64,000 bases of DNA from Cerina litoralis (GTDB lineage Bacteria > Bacteroidota > Bacteroidia > Flavobacteriales > Flavobacteriaceae), in the NCBI GenBank assembly GCA_022008415.1, contig JAIRBC010000013.1, forward strand, positions 62,001 through 126,000. Direction: 5' to 3'. How positions within the stretch are numbered: position 1 is the first letter of the stretch; every line of letters begins with the position of its first letter. Both the position numbers and the translations under genes were made by a program. Positions 36,523 through 44,234 of the stretch are shown piece after piece. A model generated the notes under the pieces. The model did no database searches. It was given only the letters and a program-made list of their open reading frames with translations, and was not told the DNA's origin.

Positions 36523-38025
36523 ATGAAATATTTATCTTTTTTATTAATAATGTTCGCCTTCCTGTCTTGTGATAAGCAATTAGAGCTTCATCCACCAAGC
36601 GAGTTGACGGCTGCAGGATTTTGGGATTCCGAGAACGGAGTCAGGGCCGCACACACGGGATTGTACGCAACCCTACGTAGATCCAATGTAAATTTGTGGT
36701 TGCTGGGCGAGATACGAAGCGATATGTGGGGCGGACAAACTTTTGAGTCTCCGGCCAACGAGGATTTGATAAAATCTAACATTACGATATCCAATGCTCC
36801 TTTTGGAGGATGGGCAGGCATTTACAGCAACCTGCACGGAATTAACGACTTTTTACTGAACGCACCCAATACTGAATTTCTGAACGAAGCCGACAAAAAG
36901 CACATGTTAGGCCAAGCCTATGGACTAAGGGCGCTTTATTATTACACGCTTTTGAAAACATGGGGCGATGTTCCTATATCCACAGAGCCGGTAGCCGATA
37001 CAGACCCCGCAGGCCTGAGTAGGCCTCGATCTTCCCAAACAGACGTTATGGCACTAATAAAATCGGATCTCCAGTCCTCGTTGGATGAATTTGGTTCCGA
37101 CGATTCCTATTGGGAAGGAAAACGGGTCTATTGGTCCAAGGCCGCCACGTTGGCCCTTAAAGGGGATGTCTATATTTGGTCCGGCAACCTGTTGGGCGGT
37201 GGGAACGCCGATTACACCGAGGCCAAAAAGGCGCTGGAACAAATAGCTTCCATGGATGTGGCCCTGGATCCCGATTTCGGGGAATTATTTTCCACCGACA
37301 ACGAGAACAACAAGGAATTTATATTCGCCATTCAATATACCGAGAACGAGGACACCAATTTTTATAATTTGCTTACGGGGAGGACCACTGAAATTCAACC
37401 CCAGTTCGATGACAAGGGAAATTCCATGTCCAATTTTATTACCAACGGAGCCAATCGATATGGCCCATCGGAGAAAACACTTATAACTACCGATGATAAT
37501 TTGGATTCGAGGAAAGAGGCTACATTCATTCGCCTTTACACCGATGATAACGGAGGAAATGGCTATCCTAACTATGATGCCTCCAAATATTTTGGATCCG
37601 TGATCAATAAGTTTTTAGGTACAGTTGACGGCAGTATAAGAATTTCGGACAATGATGTCCCAGTCTATCGTTATGCCGATGTTTTACTGCTGCTGGCGGA
37701 GGCAAAAAATCATTTGGGAGAGGATCCTTCCGGCGAAATCAATCAAGTAAGAGCCAGGGCCTATGGCAGTAACTACAGTGTAGGTACTTACGGCTATGTA
37801 AACGGATCGGAAGCCGCCAATACCAACGCCATCTTGGAAGAAAGATACAAGGAATTCGCTGCTGAAGGCAAACGTTGGTGGGACTTGAGAAGGGCAGGAG
37901 ACAGTTTTGTTATAGATAACGTAAGTTTCTTAAATCCTGGTGACGAATACAAACTACTGCTACCTATAACCTTGGATATGATCGGCAGAAACCCTTTGTT
38001 GGTGCAAACCCCAGGATATAATTAA
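36523..38025 (+). CDS. SusD/RagB family nutrient-binding lipoprotein
   Basis: The 500-residue lipoprotein (signal MKYLSFLLIMFAFLSC) has the SusD TPR fold: AHTGLYATLRRSNVNLWLLGEIRSD, LGQAYGLRALYYYTLLKTWGDVP, and the C-terminal VYRYADVLLLLAEAKNHLG, followed by YKEFAAEGKRWWDLRRAG. It covers the SusC barrel like a lid and binds the glycan. In Bacteroides fragilis the homologous role in sialic-acid uptake is NanU. The substrate is inferred from the locus. A clear terminator at 38118 closes the susCD transcript. Confidence 0.94.
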   Translation: MKYLSFLLIMFAFLSCDKQLELHPPSELTAAGFWDSENGVRAAHTGLYATLRRSNVNLWLLGEIRSDMWGGQTFESPANEDLIKSNITISNAPFGGWAGIYSNLHGINDFLLNAPNTEFLNEADKKHMLGQAYGLRALYYYTLLKTWGDVPISTEPVADTDPAGLSRPRSSQTDVMALIKSDLQSSLDEFGSDDSYWEGKRVYWSKAATLALKGDVYIWSGNLLGGGNADYTEAKKALEQIASMDVALDPDFGELFSTDNENNKEFIFAIQYTENEDTNFYNLLTGRTTEIQPQFDDKGNSMSNFITNGANRYGPSEKTLITTDDNLDSRKEATFIRLYTDDNGGNGYPNYDASKYFGSVINKFLGTVDGSIRISDNDVPVYRYADVLLLLAEAKNHLGEDPSGEINQVRARAYGSNYSVGTYGYVNGSEAANTNAILEERYKEFAAEGKRWWDLRRAGDSFVIDNVSFLNPGDEYKLLLPITLDMIGRNPLLVQTPGYN

Positions 38026-38117
38026 TATTCTGTCCGTGCATACGGGTACCAATTAAAGAACAACAATTCCAAAGGTATCCGTAGATAATAGTTGTTGAGT
38101 TAGTTTTTTTAGAGATG

Positions 38118-38149
38118 GCCGTCTTAAGTTGGTTTAAGGCGGCTTTTTT
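38118..38149 (+). terminator. Intrinsic terminator of the susCD operon
   Basis: GCCGTCTTAA at 38118-38127 pairs with TTAAGGCGGC at 38134-38143 (one G-U pair) and is followed by six T. It lies about 90 bases after the susD stop. The rest of the 320-base gap before gntR shows nothing recognised. Confidence 0.85.
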
Positions 38150-38345
38150 ATGTATATAATGGCTAGTGTATATCCTACAAGAACTTTCGTCGGACAGAAT
38201 CTCTAATCAATAGATAAAATTGTGTTCCAATAATTAATTTGGCTGGTTAAGGGCAATCTAAATTGCTACGCTCCATCCAATATCCAAAGTATAAGGGTTT
38301 TAAAATTTAAACTAAAAGCAATTCGATTATAGGATATTATTGTTT

Positions 38346-39074
38346 TTAATTGGTCTCTTTTTTAAAGGCGTGATCAAAATGGGGTTCCAAATGACGGCGC
38401 ATAGCGTTTCTAAACGTTTCGGGGGTACCTACTCTTAAGTTTTCTAAAAGCATTCTATGGGAGACAAATTCGCCTTCGGAAAAATGGTAATTATCCAAAT
38501 CCAGATTCTTAGAATTACTGGTATATACGTAGGCGAATACGGGGAGCAACAAATTTTGGAATCGCTGTAGGGTAGTGTTGTTTGACATTTGATAAAGCTT
38601 CCCGTGAAACGCAACCTCCTTGTCCAGGGTAAACCTTATTTTGCCCGTATCGGTTGCTTCCTCCGCCTCAACGATCTCCTCTAGTTCATCCATGTCTTTT
38701 TCCGTTTTGTGCGCAAAGAGAAAATCGGCCATGCCCATCTCAAGGATTAGCCTTAACTCAAAGAGCTGTTTTAATGTATCTACCCCTAAAAGGGTAGGGT
38801 CCAGTATACGCTCAAAATTATTGATGATGTCCGGTTGCTTTAGGATCATGCCCCGGTGTTTTTTGGATTCGATCAACCCTAGGGTCCTAAGCCTTAAAAG
38901 AGCTTCCCGAACTACGGTACGACTGACCCCCAAAGATTCCGCAAAATCCAGCTCCTTCGGAATGGCGTCACCTGGTTTAATATTGTTATCCTTAAAAAAC
39001 TCCATCAGGCGTATTTCCACCTTGTCTACTAAAGAGCCTGTATCTACAGGTTTCATTTTTTTGAAATTTTTCAT
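38346..39074 (-). CDS. GntR/FadR-type transcriptional regulator of the sialic acid locus
   Basis: The 242-residue protein has an N-terminal winged helix (ELDFAESLGVSRTVVREALLRLRTLGLIES, about residues 42-71) and a C-terminal FCD effector domain with conserved metal-type His positions (ILEMGMADFLFAHKTEKD, HGKLYQMSNN, SHRMLLENL). FadR-subfamily regulators bind as dimers to GT-N3-AC palindromes and release on ligand binding. Three such palindromes precede nanA, susC and the epimerase gene. The natural ligand is probably sialic acid, ManNAc or a phosphate, by analogy with NanR (inference). It is divergent from the epimerase gene, with the third operator in between. Confidence 0.9.
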   Translation of the reverse strand: MKNFKKMKPVDTGSLVDKVEIRLMEFFKDNNIKPGDAIPKELDFAESLGVSRTVVREALLRLRTLGLIESKKHRGMILKQPDIINNFERILDPTLLGVDTLKQLFELRLILEMGMADFLFAHKTEKDMDELEEIVEAEEATDTGKIRFTLDKEVAFHGKLYQMSNNTTLQRFQNLLLPVFAYVYTSNSKNLDLDNYHFSEGEFVSHRMLLENLRVGTPETFRNAMRRHLEPHFDHAFKKETN

Positions 39075-39222
39075 ATATAACGGCTTGGTTTATTTCTTAA
39101 CAGAATTATTCAAGTTGAATTTGGACCCTTAGCAGAAACAAGAATTGTTTTTTTCGCTACCTTGTAACCGGCAATATCGCAATTAAATGCTTTGTCACAA
39201 ACGAAGTTACGGAAATTTTATT

Positions 39223-39230
39223 TAAATTTG
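39223..39230 (+). promoter_or_regulatory. -7 element of the epimerase operon promoter
   Basis: TAAATTTG is an exact TAnnTTTG element, three bases upstream of the palindromic operator. A TTTG at 39191-39194 is 28 bases upstream, longer than the usual spacer. Confidence 0.55.
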
Positions 39231-39233
39231 TAT

Positions 39234-39246
39234 TATGTTATACATA
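39234..39246 (+). promoter_or_regulatory. Palindromic operator TATGTTATACATA upstream of the epimerase operon
   Basis: Perfect inverted repeat TATGT-TAT-ACATA, four bases before the AGE start codon and three bases after the -7 element. It is the reverse complement of the susC site. It lies in the spacer shared with the divergent gntR gene, 160 bases from its start, and might also affect it. Confidence 0.75.
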
Positions 39247-39250
39247 TGAA

Positions 39251-40444
39251 ATGGAATACTCCAAAATCTACAAGGATACTTTATTAAACGATGTACTCCC
39301 ATTTTGGGAGCGCAACTCGGTTGATACCGTTCAAGGAGGCTATTTCACCTGTTTGGATAGAAACGGAAAGGTATACGATACCGACAAGTTCGTTTGGTTG
39401 CAGGGTAGGCAGGTTTGGACCTTCTCCATGCTCTACAATCATTTGGAGCAGCGAGATTCCTGGTTAAAAATTGCCAAATGTGGTGCCGATTTCCTTAAAG
39501 ACAAAGCTATGGATTCCAAAGGGAACTTTTACTTCTCCCTTACCCAAGAAGGAAAACCTTTGGTGCAGCCGTACAACATTTTTTCCGACTGCTTTGCGGC
39601 CATGGCCTTTAGTCAGTACGCCAAAGCCTATGGGAACGATGAATTCAGGTTATTGGCAAAGAAAACCTATCTCAACATACTGAACAGGAAGGACAATCCT
39701 AAAGGAATCTATGAAAAAAGTACTGGAGAGCGAAGTTGGAAAAATTTTGCCCTCCCCATGATCTTGTCCAATCTAGTGTTGGAACTGGAGGACGTTCTTA
39801 ATCAAGAAGAAATAGAAAAAACCCTCGATTTTAGTATCGACGAAGTCATGAACGTTTTTTTGCAAAATGATTCCGGGTTAATTTATGAGAACGTACTTCA
39901 AAATGGCACCTTGCACGATAGTTTTGAGGGCAGGCTTCTGAACCCTGGTCACGGGATCGAGGCCATGTGGTTTATGATCGATATCGGGGCACGGCGCAAT
40001 GATAAAAAACTCATTCGAACCGCCACGGATACCGTCGTTCGAATTTTGGAACACAGTTGGGACCCTATTTACGGAGGCGTTTTTTATTTTATGGATGCCA
40101 AGGGCCACCCTACACAACAACTGGAATGGGACCAAAAGTTGTGGTGGGTACATCTGGAAACTTTGGTAGCTCTGGCAAAGGCCTATGAACAAACCGGTAG
40201 CGAAATTATATGGGCCTGGTACCAAAAGGTACACGATTATGCCTGGTCCCATTTTCCCGACCCTGAAAACGGGGAATGGTACGGATACCTCAACCGTCAG
40301 GGAGAACCCTTATTGTCGCTAAAAGGTGGAAAGTGGAAAGGGTGTTTTCACGTGCCAAGGGCCATGTACCAATGCTGGAAAACCTTTGAACGTATAGAGA
40401 AGAACAGAAGCGATAAAACAGGAACCTTAAAAAATTGTACCTAA
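39251..40444 (+). CDS. AGE-type N-acylglucosamine 2-epimerase
   Basis: The 397-residue protein matches the (alpha/alpha)6-barrel AGE family: [60 protein letters not shown] with the catalytic His region, and [22 protein letters not shown]. It interconverts ManNAc and GlcNAc without phosphorylation. In Bacteroides and Tannerella this enzyme stands in for the NanK/NanE route. GlcNAc would then need a ROK-type kinase, which is not in this window. It heads the second plus-strand operon and follows the third operator. Confidence 0.92.
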   Translation: MEYSKIYKDTLLNDVLPFWERNSVDTVQGGYFTCLDRNGKVYDTDKFVWLQGRQVWTFSMLYNHLEQRDSWLKIAKCGADFLKDKAMDSKGNFYFSLTQEGKPLVQPYNIFSDCFAAMAFSQYAKAYGNDEFRLLAKKTYLNILNRKDNPKGIYEKSTGERSWKNFALPMILSNLVLELEDVLNQEEIEKTLDFSIDEVMNVFLQNDSGLIYENVLQNGTLHDSFEGRLLNPGHGIEAMWFMIDIGARRNDKKLIRTATDTVVRILEHSWDPIYGGVFYFMDAKGHPTQQLEWDQKLWWVHLETLVALAKAYEQTGSEIIWAWYQKVHDYAWSHFPDPENGEWYGYLNRQGEPLLSLKGGKWKGCFHVPRAMYQCWKTFERIEKNRSDKTGTLKNCT

Positions 40445-40457
40445 CCCCCCATATAAA

Positions 40458-42056
40458 ATGAAGAATCGCGAAAAATTATTCTTGCTACTGTGGTGTACGG
40501 CCATTTTAGCGGCCTGCCAGAGGAAAGTAGAAAATGATCAAATCTTTGTGACGACCCGACAACCAGTGCTACCCGTTCTGGCTAAAAAGGAAAAAAACAA
40601 GGTGCTTAAGATTAAAGTGGACGTCAAGGATAGTACCATAGCCCAGAAGGTCACTTCCTTCAATTTTTCTTTGGAGGGTACAACAAATATTTCGGACATA
40701 GAAATGGCATCACTCCTTTATGCCAAAACGGGCAATTTTGACGAAGCCGAAGTACTTGGTTCGCAAAAAGACATTAAATCGGATTTTAAGATGGATGCTG
40801 CACATCTTTTATCTACAGGGGAAAACTATTTTTGGTTAGCGATATCCCTGAACGGTACGCCCGAACTATCCCATAAAATTGGAGCGCGACTCGTTTCGGT
40901 AGAATTGGAAGATAGAAACGTGGTCGCATCGATCGTTGATCAAACCGGTAGTCCACAGCGAATAGGTATCGCATTACGGCAGCACAATGACGATGGGGTG
41001 AATACCTTTCGTATTCCTGGTTTGGCAACGACTAATAACGGCACCTTGATCGGGGTGTACGATGTGCGGTGGGACGACCCCGTGGATCTCCAAGAGAATA
41101 TAGACGTAGGCCTGAGCCGGAGTACGGATGGCGGCCAAACTTGGGAACCTATGAAGATCATTATGGACATGGGCGATTACGGAGGTTTTCCAGAGGATCA
41201 GAACGGTATCGGCGATCCCGCCGTTTTGATCGATCGAAACACCAATACCATCTGGGTTGCCGCATTGTGGCTACATGGGTATCCTGGCAAGAGGGCATGG
41301 AATGCCTCGGAACCCGGACTTTCACCTGAAAAAACGGGCCAATTTATGCTCGTTAAAAGCGAGGATGATGGCGTCACCTGGTCCGATCCTATAAATATTA
41401 CCAAGCAGATCAAAAAACCCGAATGGCAGTTATTTTTCGACGGCCCGGGCATGGGGATTACCGTGACGGATGGCACCTTGGTTTTTGCCGCCCAATTCAA
41501 GGACAAAGACAGGGTTCCACATTCAACCATAATTTATAGTAAGGATGGCGGTAAAAAATGGAAGGTGGGGACCGGTGCTAAATCCGAAACAACCGAAGCC
41601 CAAGTAGTAGAACTGCCGGATGGCAGTCTAATGCTGAATATGCGGGACGACCGCAACCGGGCCGAACGCAAAGATTCCCTAAACGGGCGCTCCGTGGCCA
41701 TTACCAAGGATTTGGGGAAGACCTGGACCGAACACCCTACCTCTAGAAAGGCTTTGCAAGAGTCTAACTGTATGGCCAGTATCATTGGTTACAATCGACC
41801 CGATAGGGGACAATTACTTTTCTTTTCCAATCCGGATACCAAGGTGAACCGTGACCACATGACTATAAAGACCAGTTTTGATGAGGGAATGACGTGGCCA
41901 AAGGAAAATCAGTTAGAACTTTACGAGGACGATACCTACGGCTATTCCTGCTTGACCATGGTGGACGATGACCATATTGGGATTTTGTACGAGGGGACCA
42001 AGGAACTGTATTTTGAAAAAATTGCCTTGGAAGAGCTTTTAAAGAAAACAGACTAA
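40458..42056 (+). CDS. Exo-alpha-sialidase (GH33) lipoprotein
   Basis: The 532-residue product has a lipobox (ILAAC, Cys20). The first 150 residues form a sialidase N-terminal domain. The six-bladed propeller follows: the FRIP motif at 184-187 in TFRIPGLATTNNGTLIGVYDVRW, five Asp-boxes (STDGGQTW, SEDDGVTW, SKDGGKKW, TKDLGKTW, SFDEGMTW), and a late catalytic region DTYGYSCLTMVDDDHIGILYEG. It cleaves terminal sialic acid from glycans outside the inner membrane and is the most direct evidence for the locus substrate. It is 13 bases downstream of the epimerase gene. Confidence 0.95.
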   Translation: MKNREKLFLLLWCTAILAACQRKVENDQIFVTTRQPVLPVLAKKEKNKVLKIKVDVKDSTIAQKVTSFNFSLEGTTNISDIEMASLLYAKTGNFDEAEVLGSQKDIKSDFKMDAAHLLSTGENYFWLAISLNGTPELSHKIGARLVSVELEDRNVVASIVDQTGSPQRIGIALRQHNDDGVNTFRIPGLATTNNGTLIGVYDVRWDDPVDLQENIDVGLSRSTDGGQTWEPMKIIMDMGDYGGFPEDQNGIGDPAVLIDRNTNTIWVAALWLHGYPGKRAWNASEPGLSPEKTGQFMLVKSEDDGVTWSDPINITKQIKKPEWQLFFDGPGMGITVTDGTLVFAAQFKDKDRVPHSTIIYSKDGGKKWKVGTGAKSETTEAQVVELPDGSLMLNMRDDRNRAERKDSLNGRSVAITKDLGKTWTEHPTSRKALQESNCMASIIGYNRPDRGQLLFFSNPDTKVNRDHMTIKTSFDEGMTWPKENQLELYEDDTYGYSCLTMVDDDHIGILYEGTKELYFEKIALEELLKKTD

Positions 42057-42065
42057 CACCCCGAG

Positions 42066-44144
42066 ATGCGAAAAATGGTTTGGAACATGAGGAAGAGCTG
42101 TCGAATATTCTTTGGTATTTGTCTGTTGCCATTTTTCATCGTCATCGGTTGTGCCGATCGACAAAAAGTCGATTCGATTGCCAAAACATATCCCATAATC
42201 CCATCCCCTACAAAAATTGTTTATGGGCAAAAGGAGATAGTGTTCCATGGATTTTCAGTCGATCGAGGAGATTTTAAAACCGAAGCATCAAAATTGATGG
42301 ATTTTCTGAAATCCGAAACTTTGGAAGAAGATACCAAAGGGTTGAAATTTAAATTTAGAAAAGGGATTGTAGATGGGGAAAACAATACCGAAGCCTATCA
42401 GCTGGATATTGATAGTACGGTCACCCTAATTGCCCAGACTGCCAAGGGCGCGTTCTATGGGGTACAAACGCTGAAACAACTTTTCAGAAAAAGAATGGAT
42501 CAAGGGGTCCTACCCAAAGTCCGCTTATTTGACCGTCCGGCTTTTAAGATTCGCGGGTTTATGCACGATACCGGTCGTAATTTTCAATCTGTAGCACAGT
42601 TGAAAGAGCAAATAGACGTGCTGGCCCTGTACAAATACAATGTTTTCCATTGGCACCTGACCGATAATCCAGGTTGGCGACTGGAGAGCGAGATATATCC
42701 GGAACTGCAATCGGAAAAATCATTTTCAAGGGGTGTTGGTAGGTACTATACCCAGAAAGACTTTAAGGATGTTCTGGCCTATTGCAAAGCGCGGCATATC
42801 ACGGTAATCCCCGAATTCGATATCCCTGGCCATACGGATGCCTTCCGCAAGGCTTTCGGTTTTAAGGATATGCGAGATCCAAAGGTTCTGCCCATTTTGC
42901 TTCAACTCTTCGAGGAATTGTGCGGTTTGGCAGATGCCGGGGAGATGCCCTATATTCACATAGGTACGGACGAGGTACGGGAGTCGGAAGAATCGGTACC
43001 AGATAGCGACATACGTTCTATCATGGATCTATTGCACGCAAAGAAACGGGAGGTCATCGTTTGGAAGGCCGGTATCGATATTCCTTCGGATTCAACTTCC
43101 ATCAATCAATTGTGGGCACAGTATCCACCCAAAAAAAGCCATCGATTTATCGATTCAAGGAGCAATTATATCAACCATTTGGATCCATTTTCGGGTATGT
43201 CTCGTCTATATTTTCAGCAACCGTGTCGCCAGTCCGAAGGAGATTCCATTGCACTTGGCGGAATTCTTTGTGCATGGCCCGATAACAATGTGGCCAACCA
43301 ACGTGATATCCTGCGGCAAAATCCCATTTATCCGTCCATCGTTTTTTACTCGGAGGCTATCTGGAACGGAAGAAAAAAGGATCACAAGGAATATTGGGCA
43401 AATTTACCATCCCCGGATACCCCTGAATTTAAAGCTTTCAAAAATTTTGAGGACAAGGTATTGGTCCATAGGAATTTATTTTTTAGGGGTAAAGAATTCC
43501 CATACGTACGGCAAACGGACATTGAATGGCAACTTATAGGGCCATTTGACCACAAGGGAGAAACGGATGCCTCTTTTCCGGTAGAAGATAAAATAATGGA
43601 AGAATATATGTTCGATGGCCATGAATATCGATGGACGGGACCCCACGTAGGCGGTACTATCCATCTACATCATTTCTTTGATTTCCCATCGGTAACAGAT
43701 CAAACAAGCGGTACCTTTTATGCCTATACCGAAATATTTTCGCCCGATGATCGAATCCAGGAATTCTGGATAGGATTTCAAGGTTGGTCGCGGGCAGGGG
43801 GGCGCAGGGGCGGACCCACCCCCAAGCTCGGTCAATGGCACACTACGGATCCTAAAATATGGGTAAACGGCAGCGGAATACCTCCGCCCCATTGGAAACA
43901 ACCCAATTTAGGTGCCAAGACCGATGAAATTCCGTTTGTAGACGAAGATTATTTTTATAGGGAACCCACAAATGTGAAGTTAAAAATGGGATGGAACAAA
44001 GTTCTGCTCAAAATCCCCCAAGGGGGTAGTTCGTGGAAATGGATGTTTACCTGTGTTCCATTAAATAAAACGCAAGAGGGGGTTCGCGAATCGACCGGAC
44101 TGCGGTTCCGAACTAAATTACCCAGTAATTCAGAAACACAATAA
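42066..44144 (+). CDS. GH20 hexosaminidase-like lipoprotein with distinct C-terminal domain
   Basis: The 692-residue product has a signal with lipobox VIGC. The GH20 barrel (about 140-450) keeps IRGFMHDTGRNFQS, VFHWHLTDNPGWRLESEIYPEL, and the catalytic Asp302-Glu303 in HIGTDEVRESEE, with GGILCAWPDNN as a substrate-pocket Trp. After about residue 460 a 200-residue region of beta character (IEWQLIGPFDHKG, WRTGPHVGGTIHLHHFF-like motifs) is unlike the C terminus of the GH20 at 29358. Only 9 bases separate it from the sialidase gene. It likely removes HexNAc after desialylation, but the substrate may differ from that of the first GH20. Confidence 0.88.
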   Translation: MRKMVWNMRKSCRIFFGICLLPFFIVIGCADRQKVDSIAKTYPIIPSPTKIVYGQKEIVFHGFSVDRGDFKTEASKLMDFLKSETLEEDTKGLKFKFRKGIVDGENNTEAYQLDIDSTVTLIAQTAKGAFYGVQTLKQLFRKRMDQGVLPKVRLFDRPAFKIRGFMHDTGRNFQSVAQLKEQIDVLALYKYNVFHWHLTDNPGWRLESEIYPELQSEKSFSRGVGRYYTQKDFKDVLAYCKARHITVIPEFDIPGHTDAFRKAFGFKDMRDPKVLPILLQLFEELCGLADAGEMPYIHIGTDEVRESEESVPDSDIRSIMDLLHAKKREVIVWKAGIDIPSDSTSINQLWAQYPPKKSHRFIDSRSNYINHLDPFSGMSRLYFQQPCRQSEGDSIALGGILCAWPDNNVANQRDILRQNPIYPSIVFYSEAIWNGRKKDHKEYWANLPSPDTPEFKAFKNFEDKVLVHRNLFFRGKEFPYVRQTDIEWQLIGPFDHKGETDASFPVEDKIMEEYMFDGHEYRWTGPHVGGTIHLHHFFDFPSVTDQTSGTFYAYTEIFSPDDRIQEFWIGFQGWSRAGGRRGGPTPKLGQWHTTDPKIWVNGSGIPPPHWKQPNLGAKTDEIPFVDEDYFYREPTNVKLKMGWNKVLLKIPQGGSSWKWMFTCVPLNKTQEGVRESTGLRFRTKLPSNSETQ

Positions 44145-44234
44145 GAATTACGATTAACCATTAACTTGCAAAAGCTATGGGTATAACCAATAGTCCAATA
44201 ACCCAATAAATAAATAACCCATTAATCCTAGCGA

